DNA of 64,000 bases. It comes from Pedomonas sp051304405. GTDB taxonomy: Bacteria > Pseudomonadota > Alphaproteobacteria > Sphingomonadales > Sphingomonadaceae. How positions within the stretch are numbered: position 1 is the stretch's first letter; every line of letters starts with the position of its first letter. The position numbers and the translations under genes are program-made. Location of the stretch: contig NZ_JBPPGG010000001.1 of assembly GCF_051304405.1 (NCBI RefSeq), positions 434,001 to 498,000 of the forward strand, given 5' to 3'. The notes beneath the pieces were generated by a model. The model made no database searches, was not told the DNA's origin, and was given only the letters and a program-made list of their open reading frames with translations. Of this stretch, positions 53,110-60,443 are shown piece by piece.

Positions 53110-54699
53110 ATGTTTCTGGATTCGAACACCCTTTTCATCGCCATTGCCTGCGCCAGCCTGTTCAGTGCGGCGCTGCTGATGGGCATTTACCGGCTCAACC
53201 CCGGCGAGTCCTCGATCGCCGTGTGGGCCGCGGGCAATACGCTGATCGGCCTCGGCTCGGTGCTGGCCTCCCTTCAGGCCGATTTCCCCTCGCCGGTCAC
53301 CGTCATCCTCCCCATCCTGACGTTGACGGCGGGCACCGCCCTTCTGGTGGCGGGCCTGATGCGGTTCATCCAGAGCCCCACCCGGCCGGTGGTGCTGAGC
53401 GGCCTCATTGCCGCGCAGTTCGCCGTTCACGCCTATTTCGTCTATGTCCAGCCGCTGCTGTGGGCGCGCCTCCTCAGCACCTCGGCCCTCCTGACGCTGC
53501 TGGCGCTGTGGCCGCTGGCGGTGCTGCGGCAGCGGCGCTGGGGCGAGTACACCTATTCGGTGGCCGTGCCGTACCTGCTGCTGGGGTTTGCCCTTCAGGC
53601 GGTCACCCATTGCCTGTGGATGATCCACACCCTGTGGACGCTGCCGGTCGGGCCCCTGTTCCGGAGCCAGGCACCCTCCGCCAGCATGGCGCTGCTGCAA
53701 ATCCTGTGCACCAGCATCATCCTCAACATCAGCTTCGTGCTGCTGGTGATGGAGCGCATCCACCGCTTGCTGCGGGTCAAGGTGGCGATTGACGATCTGA
53801 CCGGCGTGTTCAACCGCCGCGCCTTCAACCAGATCGCCGACGTGGAGCTGGCCCGGGCCGACCGCTCCCATGCCTGGCCCGCGCTCATGGTGCTGGACCT
53901 GGACCACTTCAAGCACGTGAACGACCGCTACGGCCACCATGCGGGCGACGAGGTTCTGCGCCAGTTCGGCGTGATGCTGAAGTCCTGCACCCGCGCCGGG
54001 GACATCGTGGCCCGCATGGGCGGGGAGGAGTTCGCAGCGCTGCTGCCCGCCACCGACCTCGAGCAGGCCACCGCCGTTGCCGAGCGCATCCGCTCGACGC
54101 TGGAGCAGACGGCGTTCCGGGTGGACCACCACGAATTCCACGTCACCACCAGCATCGGCCTGACGATCCTCCTGCCGGAGGATACGCTGCACGCGGCCTT
54201 CGTGCGGGCGGACCACGCGCTCTATGCGGCCAAGGACGCCGGGCGCAACCGGGTGGTCACCCGCACCGAGCCGCTGCCGCGGGCCGAACCGGCCCGGGGG
54301 CGGGCCCCGGACGTGCCCGCCGCGCCCAACACCGAGTCGCGCGCGGCCGGGAACCGGCTTGGCCCGGACGCGCCGGACATCATGGACCTTCCCGCGCCGG
54401 CCGCCGCAGCCCTGTCCGCCCCGCCCTTTTCGGCGCCGGTCCCGGCGGCCTCCGCGCCTCCTGCCTCACCCTTTTTTTCTAGGCCCTGCGTCCCGAGCCG
54501 AAGTATCCACACCCCGCAAACGCAAAGGGCCGCACCTTCCGGCGCGGCCCTTACGGAAAAGAGGAAAGCCTCTCCTGCGGTGGGGCAGGATCAGAGCTGG
54601 CGTTCCACCATCATCTTCTTGATCTCGGCGATCGCCTTGGCCGGGTTCAGCCCCTTCGGGCAGACGTTGGCGCAATTCATGATGGTGTGGCAGCGATAG
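53110..54699 (+). CDS. membrane-bound GGDEF diguanylate cyclase, frame running into sdhB
   Basis: The N-terminal half (about 1-215) has six or seven hydrophobic helices, a likely sensor. The GGDEF domain (about 225-385) includes DDLTGVFNRRAF, LDLDHFKHVNDRYGHHAGDEVL and an active site GGEEF near 303-307; an RxxD inhibitory site (RAGD) lies five residues before it, so c-di-GMP synthesis with product inhibition is expected. A Pro/Ala-rich tail follows. The frame then passes a T7 run at 54472-54478 and continues over the sdhB terminator and 109 bp antisense to sdhB. One extra T would give TAG immediately (54481), making a 457-residue protein; the true end is therefore uncertain. Confidence 0.88.
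   Translation: MFLDSNTLFIAIACASLFSAALLMGIYRLNPGESSIAVWAAGNTLIGLGSVLASLQADFPSPVTVILPILTLTAGTALLVAGLMRFIQSPTRPVVLSGLIAAQFAVHAYFVYVQPLLWARLLSTSALLTLLALWPLAVLRQRRWGEYTYSVAVPYLLLGFALQAVTHCLWMIHTLWTLPVGPLFRSQAPSASMALLQILCTSIILNISFVLLVMERIHRLLRVKVAIDDLTGVFNRRAFNQIADVELARADRSHAWPALMVLDLDHFKHVNDRYGHHAGDEVLRQFGVMLKSCTRAGDIVARMGGEEFAALLPATDLEQATAVAERIRSTLEQTAFRVDHHEFHVTTSIGLTILLPEDTLHAAFVRADHALYAAKDAGRNRVVTRTEPLPRAEPARGRAPDVPAAPNTESRAAGNRLGPDAPDIMDLPAPAAAALSAPPFSAPVPAASAPPASPFFSRPCVPSRSIHTPQTQRAAPSGAALTEKRKASPAVGQDQSWRSTIIFLISAIALAGFSPFGQTLAQFMMVWQR
54525..54552 (-). terminator. terminator of sdhB
   Basis: AAGGGCCGC pairs with GCGGCCCTT around a 10-nt loop, 38 nt past the sdhB stop; on the minus strand it is followed by TGCGTTTGCGG, a weak T tract. 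Confidence 0.6.
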
Positions 54700-55373
54700 A
54701 GGCGGAACGGATCCTCGAGGTTGTCGAGGCGCTCGCCCGTCATCTCGTCGCGGCTGTCGGCCAGCCAGCGGTAGGCCTGCAGCAGGATGGCCGGGCCGAG
54801 GTACTTGTCGCCGTTCCACCAGTAGCTCGGGCAGGAGGTGGAGCAGCAGGCGCACAGGATGCACTCGTAGAGGCCGTCCAGCTTGGCGCGGTCCTCGCGG
54901 GACTGGAGGCGCTCCGCGCCCGACGGAGTCGGGGTCACGGTCTGGAGCCACGGCTTGATCGAGGCATACTGGGCGTAGAAGGTCTTGAAGTCCGGCACCA
55001 GGTCCTTGATCACCTCCATGTGCGGCAGCGGGGTGATCTTCACGTCGCCCTTGCAGTCCTCGACGGCGGTGGTGCAGGCGAGACCGTTCTGGCCGTTGAT
55101 GTTCATCGCGCACGAGCCGCACACGCCCTCGCGGCAGGACCGGCGGAAGGTGAGCGTGGAGTCGATCTCGTTCTTGATCTTGATGAGAGCGTCAAGGACC
55201 ATCGGGCCGCATTCCGCCATGTCCACCTCGTAGGTGTCCATGCGCGGGTTCTGGCCGTCGTCGGGATTCCAACGGTAGATGCTGAACTTCCGAACCTTCT
55301 TGGCGCCCTGAGGGGCCGGATAGGTCTTGCCCTTCTTCACCTTCGAATTCGCTGGCAATGAAAATTCAGCCAT
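54591..55373 (-). CDS. sdhB: succinate dehydrogenase iron-sulfur subunit
   Basis: Subunit carrying the three Fe-S clusters between FAD of SdhA and the quinone site. The [2Fe-2S] motif FRRSCREGVCGSCAMNINGQNGLAC, then CILCACCSTSCPSYWWNGDKYLGPA with Trp of the quinone pocket, and the C-terminal CHTIMNCANVCPKGLNPAKAI are complete. The ATG at 55373 has GAGGA upstream; 260 residues, normal length. The sdhA, sdhC and sdhD genes are not next to it; upstream is an own promoter and a Pro/Gln-rich gene, so this is a detached sdhB. Confidence 0.97.
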   Translation of the reverse strand: MAEFSLPANSKVKKGKTYPAPQGAKKVRKFSIYRWNPDDGQNPRMDTYEVDMAECGPMVLDALIKIKNEIDSTLTFRRSCREGVCGSCAMNINGQNGLACTTAVEDCKGDVKITPLPHMEVIKDLVPDFKTFYAQYASIKPWLQTVTPTPSGAERLQSREDRAKLDGLYECILCACCSTSCPSYWWNGDKYLGPAILLQAYRWLADSRDEMTGERLDNLEDPFRLYRCHTIMNCANVCPKGLNPAKAIAEIKKMMVERQL

Positions 55374-55407
55374 GGCCGCGGTCCTCACTTATTATTTGTT
55401 CATCGGC

Positions 55408-55435
55408 CTTATAGCGCGCGCGCCAGCCTCTGCAA
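55408..55435 (-). promoter_or_regulatory. sdhB promoter
   Basis: Minus-strand TTGCAG, 16 bp, TATAAG; the -10 is 35 bp before the sdhB start codon. It supports independent transcription of sdhB. Confidence 0.5.
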
Positions 55436-55498
55436 CCTATCTGTCGTGCAAGGTGGCGCCCAGGGTCTCGCCGCCCCCCCGGCACGCCGCCCCGTCCC

Positions 55499-55933
55499 TC
55501 ACGCCTTGAAGGCGGCGGTGGGGCCGGGGCCCGGCGTCGGCAGGGGCTGGTCCGGCTGGGGCAGCGGCTCCGGCTCGTGGCTTGGGCCGGGGAGCGGGCC
55601 GGGACACGGCGTCTCCCGGGCGGGCTGCACTTCGGGATAGGTCGGCACCTCGGGCACGCCCCCGGGCCGGTGCCCCGGGTTGGTGTCCGGCTGCTCGCCG
55701 GGGTGTGTCTCCGGCGGCGTGGCGGGCTGGATTTCGGGCGGCGCGCCCGGCTGCGGATCGGTCGGCGTGGTCGGCTGGATCTCCGGCCCCCGCCGTGGCC
55801 CGGGCTGGGTTTCCGGCTGAGTCTGGGGCTGGGGCTGAGTCTGGGGTTGAGTCTGGGGTTGAGTCTGGGGCTGCGCCTGAGCCTGGGCCTGTGGGCCGGA
55901 GTGCGTTCGGGATTGGAGCTGGTGGCGGGCCAT
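55499..55933 (-). CDS. Pro/Gln/Thr-rich repetitive protein of unknown function
   Basis: A 144-residue protein without signal peptide or membrane helix. Residues about 15-45 are a tandem QAQAQ / PQTQ repeat, and the rest is dominated by Pro with Glu, Thr and Gln (EIQPTTP, EIQPATP, GPEIQ-like phrases). The DNA for the first part is a tandem GACTCAACCCCA-type repeat at about 55815-55880. The ATG at 55933 has GGAGG 5 nt upstream, a strong ribosome-binding site, which argues for translation; the frame is open to 56221 but without features. It is likely intrinsically disordered. It follows a GTA-type lysis pair on the same strand, beyond a terminator. Confidence 0.55.
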   Translation of the reverse strand: MARHQLQSRTHSGPQAQAQAQPQTQPQTQPQTQPQPQTQPETQPGPRRGPEIQPTTPTDPQPGAPPEIQPATPPETHPGEQPDTNPGHRPGGVPEVPTYPEVQPARETPCPGPLPGPSHEPEPLPQPDQPLPTPGPGPTAAFKA

Positions 55934-56210
55934 GGAAGCCTCCGTGGCGGTTGTCCTTCCCCACCATATGGGCGCGGTTTCGCCAGGGGCGAGCGGGGCC
56001 ATTGCCCCGCGCTCTACGACCATAAACCTTGTCTGCCGCGCCTCATGCCCGTTGTCGCTGGTCCGCTGCCTTGGTAACTTACCGATCCCGGACGAAAGGG
56101 ATGCAGCCCCTTCCGCCCGGGGGGCTGAGATCAGAAGCGGACTACGAGTCTCAGACGTAGCCGGTTCCACTCGACCCGCAAGAGCATCCTCATGCGATGT
56201 CTCCTCGGTT

Positions 56211-56241
56211 AAGACCGGCAAGGCCCATCCTTGCCGGCCTT
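56211..56241 (-). terminator. terminator after the holin gene
   Basis: AAG-CCGGCAAGG pairs with CCTTGCCGG-CTT (12 of 13 bp) around a 5-nt loop, about 30 bp past the holin stop. The rest of 55934-56270 holds no supported gene; a smaller GGAGTC/GACTCC hairpin lies at 56244-56262. Confidence 0.65.
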
Positions 56242-56270
56242 TGGAGTCTGAGGGGGACTCCGGGCAGCCC

Positions 56271-56684
56271 CTAGCGCTCTTTCCCCTTCGCCTTGCCCCA
56301 CTGACGGGCGGCGGTGTAGCCGAGGTAGCCGGTGCCGAACAGCACGTAGAGCGGCTCGGGAATGGCCTGGAGGTAGCCGGTCATGCCCTCCGTGATCCGC
56401 CGGGCAGCCTCCCCGTCGAGGGCGCTCAGCAGGCCCATGGGGATGGCGAACAGCAGCAGGATGTACATCACGTAGAGAAAGCTCGGCCGGGCCCGGCTGG
56501 TCCACGGGTCCTGCGACTGCGCCTCCGCGATGATGGCGGAGAGCTGGGCCTTCATCTGCTCCAGCTCCTGACTGCCCTCCAGCCTGAGCAGTTCGAGCTT
56601 GGCCCGGTCCCGCGCCTCCGGGTCGGGGATCACCCTGTCGATCACCCGCGACATCGGCCCGATGATCGCATCCATCACACCCAT
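56271..56684 (-). CDS. GTA-type holin (3TM family)
   Basis: A 137-residue membrane protein that fits the 'holin of 3TMs, for gene-transfer release' family. The N-terminal half is charged and helical (PDPEARDRAKLELLRLEGSQELEQMKAQLSAIIAEAQSQDPWTSRARP), a pattern diagnostic of that family. Hydrophobic segments follow at about 68-86 and 105-122. A strong GGAGG lies 6 nt before the ATG. It is directly downstream of a peptidoglycan hydrolase. Holins of this type let the endolysin reach the wall to release gene transfer agent particles. Confidence 0.85.
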   Translation of the reverse strand: MGVMDAIIGPMSRVIDRVIPDPEARDRAKLELLRLEGSQELEQMKAQLSAIIAEAQSQDPWTSRARPSFLYVMYILLLFAIPMGLLSALDGEAARRITEGMTGYLQAIPEPLYVLFGTGYLGYTAARQWGKAKGKER

Positions 56685-56762
56685 CTGTCCCTCCCCCGTT
56701 CGCCCTTCGGCTGGTTCTGTTTGCGGGATTGTTGTTCTGTTCGGTGCCCGGCCCCGGCCCGC

Positions 56763-57380
56763 CTACATCAGGCGAATCGCCGGCCCGGACGGAGCTGCGG
56801 CGCCCGCCCCGATCCGCGTGCGCAGCCAGCCATAGACGAAGCTCTCGTTGGCCACGCGCTGCTCGGCCAGCGCGATGTAGCGCTCGCCCTTGAGGCAGCC
56901 GAGCGCCGTCAGCAGCACCGTCTCGCCCTCTCGCCCGCGCACCAGCAGGTAACGGGACAGCGCCTCCAGCGTGCGCGGGCCGACGCTGCCGTCCACCGCC
57001 ACGTCCGCATAGTCCCGCTGCTGGCGGTTGAGGGCGTTCAGCACCCGCTGGAGAAAGCGCCCGGCCACCGCCGGACCCATGTTGACGCCGGTGTCGAACA
57101 GCTCCGCCGCCACCGGCGCGCTCAGCCCCGCCACCCGGTCGAACCCCGGCTGCACCCAGTAGCGCTGATGGTAGATCTCCACCGCCACCGCCCGGGGCAT
57201 GGACCGCATCGGCCCGTCGTAGCCGTGCTGGCGCGCCACCGCCTCGGTGATGCCGAACATGGTCTCCCCGCCCCGGTCGTCGCGGTGGTAGGCGTAACCG
57301 CCCTCGCGGCGCAGCAGATCCTCCAGCAGCCGCTCGAACATCCCCGCCTTTCCCGTTCCCGTCCCCGTCTGCATCGCCAT
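56763..57380 (-). CDS. GH108-type endolysin (N-acetylmuramidase)
   Basis: A 205-residue lysozyme-like enzyme. The N-terminal GH108 domain has LLRREGGYAYHRDDRGGETMFGIT, where the Glu of REGGY is the expected catalytic acid, and YWVQPGFDRV. From about residue 100 (ELFDTGVNMGPAVAGRFLQRVLNALN) to the end is the PG_binding_3 domain usual in this family. No signal peptide is present, so it depends on the holin encoded 78 bp downstream. Family members serve as endolysins in GTA clusters and prophages. Its promoter region has unusual direct repeats at 57420-57465. Confidence 0.88.
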   Translation of the reverse strand: MAMQTGTGTGKAGMFERLLEDLLRREGGYAYHRDDRGGETMFGITEAVARQHGYDGPMRSMPRAVAVEIYHQRYWVQPGFDRVAGLSAPVAAELFDTGVNMGPAVAGRFLQRVLNALNRQQRDYADVAVDGSVGPRTLEALSRYLLVRGREGETVLLTALGCLKGERYIALAEQRVANESFVYGWLRTRIGAGAAAPSGPAIRLM

Positions 57381-57419
57381 TGCCTCGCCTCCCTCGCCAA
57401 TGTCCGCACGCTAGGCTCC

Positions 57420-57465
57420 TGTTTGACGATTGTCAATAGGTTTTTACCGATCGTTGTTTGACGAT
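57420..57465 (-). promoter_or_regulatory. direct repeats and dyad upstream of the lysis genes
   Basis: The 11-mer TGTTTGACGAT occurs twice, at 57420-57430 and 57455-57465. The first overlaps a palindrome TTGAC-GATT-GTCAA (57423-57436) that on the minus strand also supplies a TTGACA -35-like box. The local AT content is higher than around it. Candidate regulator-binding region for the endolysin-holin pair. Confidence 0.5.
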
Positions 57466-57526
57466 CATCCGCCAGCGCCTTCGCAAACAACGGCACGCCG
57501 TCCCGGGTCCCGTTCTGTCTTTCCGG

Positions 57527-58306
57527 TTATCGGCCCTGCGGGCTGGCGCGCAGCAGTCCCCGGCGGCGCAGCACCGCCCGCTCCAGCACGCCCAGCAGCG
57601 CGTATTGCGCGAGGCCAAGCCCTGAGAGCAGCACGAGGCAAGCGAACATGGTGTCCACCTCCAGCCGGTTGCCCGCCTCGATGAGTCGCCAGGCCAGCCC
57701 CTGGGAGGTGCCCGCCCCGGCGGCGAACTCGGCCACCACCGCGCCGATGAGCGCGAGGCCGCTCGCCACCTTGAGGCTGGAGACCAGCGCGGGCAGGCAG
57801 GCGGGCAGCTCCAGCCGCCACAGGGTGGCCCACGGCCCGGCGCCATAGAGGCGGAACAGGTCGCGCAGGGCCGGGTCGATGGCCTTGAGCGCCGAGAGGA
57901 GCCCGGAGAGCACGGGGAAGAACGCCACGATCCAGGCGATGATGACGAGCGCCCGCGCCGGCTCCTCGACGCCGGTCCAGATGAGGATGATGGGGGCGAT
58001 GGCAACGACGGGCGTTACCTGCAACACCACCGCGATGGGCAGAACGGCCGCCTCCGCCAGGCGGGAGCGGTGGATGAGGAACGCCAGCGCCACGCCCGAG
58101 GCGAGCGCCAGCCCCAGCGCGATCCATGTCACCCGGAGGGTGTAGAGAAACGCCGGCAGCAGCGACTCGCCCTTGCCCGCGAGCGCCGCCGCCACGGCGC
58201 TGGGCGCGGGCAGCACGAACGGGTCCACATCCAGCCACCGCACCAGCCCTTCCCACAGGGCGAGCAGCAGCAGCGTCACCAGGAGGGGGGCCAGCCGCTC
58301 ACGCAT
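57527..58306 (-). CDS. NitT/TauT-type ABC transporter permease
   Basis: Inner-membrane permease of 259 residues with about six helices. The BPD_transp_1 EAA-loop region (FFPVLSGLLSALKAIDPALRDLFRLYGAGPWATLWRLELPACLPALVSSLKVASGLALIGAVVAEF) is typical of SsuC/TauC/ThiX-like permeases. The ATG at 58306 overlaps the ATPase stop by 8 bp; an upstream extension to 58372 is unlikely. Part of a complete SBP-ATPase-permease importer. Confidence 0.92.
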   Translation of the reverse strand: MRERLAPLLVTLLLLALWEGLVRWLDVDPFVLPAPSAVAAALAGKGESLLPAFLYTLRVTWIALGLALASGVALAFLIHRSRLAEAAVLPIAVVLQVTPVVAIAPIILIWTGVEEPARALVIIAWIVAFFPVLSGLLSALKAIDPALRDLFRLYGAGPWATLWRLELPACLPALVSSLKVASGLALIGAVVAEFAAGAGTSQGLAWRLIEAGNRLEVDTMFACLVLLSGLGLAQYALLGVLERAVLRRRGLLRASPQGR

Positions 58307-59060
58307 CCAGCGCCTCCTCGTCCTGCCGCATGGTGCCCTCCAGCGCCGCCGCCAGCCGGGCGCAGGTGGCAAAATAGGCCTCGCTCGTGCGGTCGCGCAG
58401 CCCTGCGGGCGGCGGCAGGTCGATCACGGTCGAGACCCGCCCCGGCGTGCGCTCCAGCACCACCGCGCGGGTGGCATGGAACGCCGCCTCGCGGATGGAA
58501 TGGGTAACGAACACCACGGTCAGGCCCTCCTCCCGCCACAGCCGCTGCACCAGCGTGCCCAGCCGGTCGCGGGTGATCTCGTCGAGCGCCGCGAAGGGCT
58601 CGTCCAGCAGCAGGAGCCGCGGCCGCCCCACCAGCGCCCGGGCGATGGAGACGCGCATCTGCATACCGCCCGAAAGCTCGGCCGGGCGGGCCCCGGCCCG
58701 CTCCGCCAGCCCCACGGCGGCCAGTGCACGCGCGACGGCCCCCTCGTCCCGCGCCCCCTTGAGGGTCAGCGGCAGCGCGACGTTCTCGGAAACGCTCGCC
58801 CACGGCAGCAGGGTCGGGCTCTGGAACACGTAGCCGAGCGGCGGCGGCGCGCCGTCACGCCAGACGATCCGCCCTGCCGTCGGCTGGTCGAGCCCGGCGA
58901 TCAGGCGCAGGAGCGTCGTCTTGCCCGAGCCGGACGCGCCGAGCAGCGTGACGAACGCCCCCTCCGCCACGTCGAGGCTGACGGCCTCCACCGCCGCGAG
59001 TCCGCCCGGGAACCGGCGGCTGACGGCCTCCAGCCGCAGCAAGGGGTCTGCCGCCGTCAT
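58299..59060 (-). CDS. NitT/TauT-type ABC transporter ATPase
   Basis: Nucleotide-binding subunit of 253 residues. Walker A GASGSGKTTLLRL is near 36-48, the Q-loop follows (YVFQSPTLLPWASVSEN), then signature LSGGMQMRVSIARAL, Walker B LLLLDEPFAALD and the switch His in VFVTHSIREA. It overlaps the binding-protein gene by 4 bp (ATGA) and the permease gene by 8 bp, showing a tight three-gene operon. Confidence 0.95.
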   Translation of the reverse strand: MTAADPLLRLEAVSRRFPGGLAAVEAVSLDVAEGAFVTLLGASGSGKTTLLRLIAGLDQPTAGRIVWRDGAPPPLGYVFQSPTLLPWASVSENVALPLTLKGARDEGAVARALAAVGLAERAGARPAELSGGMQMRVSIARALVGRPRLLLLDEPFAALDEITRDRLGTLVQRLWREEGLTVVFVTHSIREAAFHATRAVVLERTPGRVSTVIDLPPPAGLRDRTSEAYFATCARLAAALEGTMRQDEEALDA

Positions 59061-60055
59061 GGCTTCAGGAAGTCGAGGGTGTAGGCTTTCTTCGGGTCAA
59101 GCGCGGCGGGGATGAGCTTGAGGCTGACCATGTCCTTGTGGAAGGCCTGCCAGCGCGCCGGCGTCATGGTGCCGATGCTGGCGGCGGTGGCGTCGCCCGA
59201 GATCACCACGCCGTGCTCGATCATCTTGCCCCGGGCATAGGCCAGCAGCTCCGGCGTCATCTCCGGGTTGTCCTTGAGGATCAGGCGGTTGCCCGGCGCG
59301 GGATCGTCGGTCAGGTAGCTGCGCCAGCCCTCGCGCGTCGCCTCGACGAAGGCCCGCACCACCTCCGGCTCCTTCTCGATCACCTCGCCCCGGAAGGCGA
59401 CCATCGCCGCGTAGCCGGTCCAGCCGTTGTCGGCCAGCAGGAACAGCTGCGGCTTGACCCCGGCCTTGGCCGCCGTGAACGGCTCGGAGGAGAGATACCC
59501 CTCCTGCGCCGCCTGCTTGTTGCGTAGCCACGGCAGCAGGGAATAGGCGTACTTGCGCATCTGCGCGCCGGTGAAGCCGAACTTGCGCTGCAGCCACGGC
59601 CAGTAGGAGCCGAGCGCCGCATCGGCCACGTAGATCGGCCGCCCCTTGAGGTCGGCGAGGCTGTTCACGCCGGTGCCGGGGTGCACCATCAGCACCTGCG
59701 GGTCCTTCTGGAAAGGGGCCATCACCACCTTCACGTTGGCGCCCTTGGCGGCCAGGTTCAGCGCCTGGAAGCTGTTGGAGAGCATACCGGTCTCGATTGC
59801 GCCCGCCGCCAGCAGCCGGGTGTTGTCCGACTGCGGGCCCCCGGCGCGAATCGTCACCTTGAGGCCGCGCTTCTCGTAGAGTCCCAGCGCCACCGCCTGG
59901 TAGAAGCCGCCATGTTCGGCCTGGGCCTTCCAGTCCGTGTAGAAGGTGACAGGCCGCAGCCGGGCGGGCTGCGTCTGTTGCGGCTCGGCGGCCTGTGCAG
60001 CGAACGTCGCGGCGGCGGCGAACAAGGCAAGGAACAGCTGTTTCATGGCCCGCAT
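59057..60055 (-). CDS. ABC transporter substrate-binding protein (NMT1/ThiY-like)
   Basis: Periplasmic binding protein with a signal peptide ending AAQA|AE. The mature start (VTFYTDWKAQAEHGGFYQAVALGLYEKRGLKVTIRAGGPQSDNTRLLAAGAIETGML) follows the NMT1/THI5-like pattern of binding proteins for pyrimidine thiamine precursors, sulfonates or nitrate. I cannot fix the ligand: no thiamine-biosynthesis gene or riboswitch is nearby. Two ATGs, 60055 and 60046, are possible starts; neither has a strong ribosome-binding site. It has 332 residues from the first. It is the first gene of the importer operon. Confidence 0.9.
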   Translation of the reverse strand: MRAMKQLFLALFAAAATFAAQAAEPQQTQPARLRPVTFYTDWKAQAEHGGFYQAVALGLYEKRGLKVTIRAGGPQSDNTRLLAAGAIETGMLSNSFQALNLAAKGANVKVVMAPFQKDPQVLMVHPGTGVNSLADLKGRPIYVADAALGSYWPWLQRKFGFTGAQMRKYAYSLLPWLRNKQAAQEGYLSSEPFTAAKAGVKPQLFLLADNGWTGYAAMVAFRGEVIEKEPEVVRAFVEATREGWRSYLTDDPAPGNRLILKDNPEMTPELLAYARGKMIEHGVVISGDATAASIGTMTPARWQAFHKDMVSLKLIPAALDPKKAYTLDFLKP

Positions 60056-60159
60056 CAAACCAGAACCGCCGGGCCGCGCCAACCCCCTGCATACGCCAAA
60101 TGTCAGTCGGCCCCGAAGGTTAGCGCCGGCAAAGCCGCGGCCGCCGCAATAGCGGTGCC

Positions 60160-60189
60160 GTCGCGGAAAGACCCGTCGCGGAAAGACCG
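60160..60189. repeat. 15-bp tandem duplication
   Basis: GTCGCGGAAAGACCC is followed directly by GTCGCGGAAAGACCG. It lies between the importer operon and tRNA-Pro. Confidence 0.8.
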
Positions 60190-60210
60190 CTGCTGCTGAT
60201 TGGAGAAGCT

Positions 60211-60240
60211 GTGAAAGCAGAAGTCGTGAAAGCAGAAGCC
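60211..60240. repeat. second 15-bp tandem duplication
   Basis: GTGAAAGCAGAAGTC is followed directly by GTGAAAGCAGAAGCC, 19 bp from the 3' end of tRNA-Pro. Confidence 0.8.
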
Positions 60241-60258
60241 GTGGCGGGGGAGGAAAGC

Positions 60259-60335
60259 TGGTCGGAGCGGCGGGATTCGAACCCACGACCCCCACACCCC
60301 CAGTGTGATGCGCTACCAGGCTGCGCTACGCTCCG
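60259..60335 (-). tRNA. tRNA-Pro (anticodon GGG)
   Basis: The minus strand folds as a 77-nt cloverleaf: acceptor CGGAGCG/CGCTCCG, anticodon stem TCACA/TGTGG with loop CTGGGGG giving anticodon GGG, and T arm with GGTTCGAATCC. The discriminator A and an encoded CCA end are present. It reads CCC (and CCU by wobble) proline codons. Confidence 0.96.
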
Positions 60336-60443
60336 ACCGTGGAGAGCCTTGTAAGGGCGCAAGGGGGCAATCGCAAGCCCCCGTTGCACCTGATTTTTAA
60401 CATTTTTCCGCCAGGCCTCGCTTGACCCGGCCGCCGCGCGCCC

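Noticed and set aside
55932..57461. 509-codon plus-strand frame opposite the holin and endolysin genes
   Set aside because: Shadow frame; the minus-strand genes have recognisable families and strong ribosome-binding sites.
60056..60258. Thiamine (TPP) riboswitch upstream of the ThiY-like importer
   Set aside because: The conserved CTGAGA and related TPP aptamer segments are not present upstream of the binding-protein gene, which begins right after the tRNA flank.
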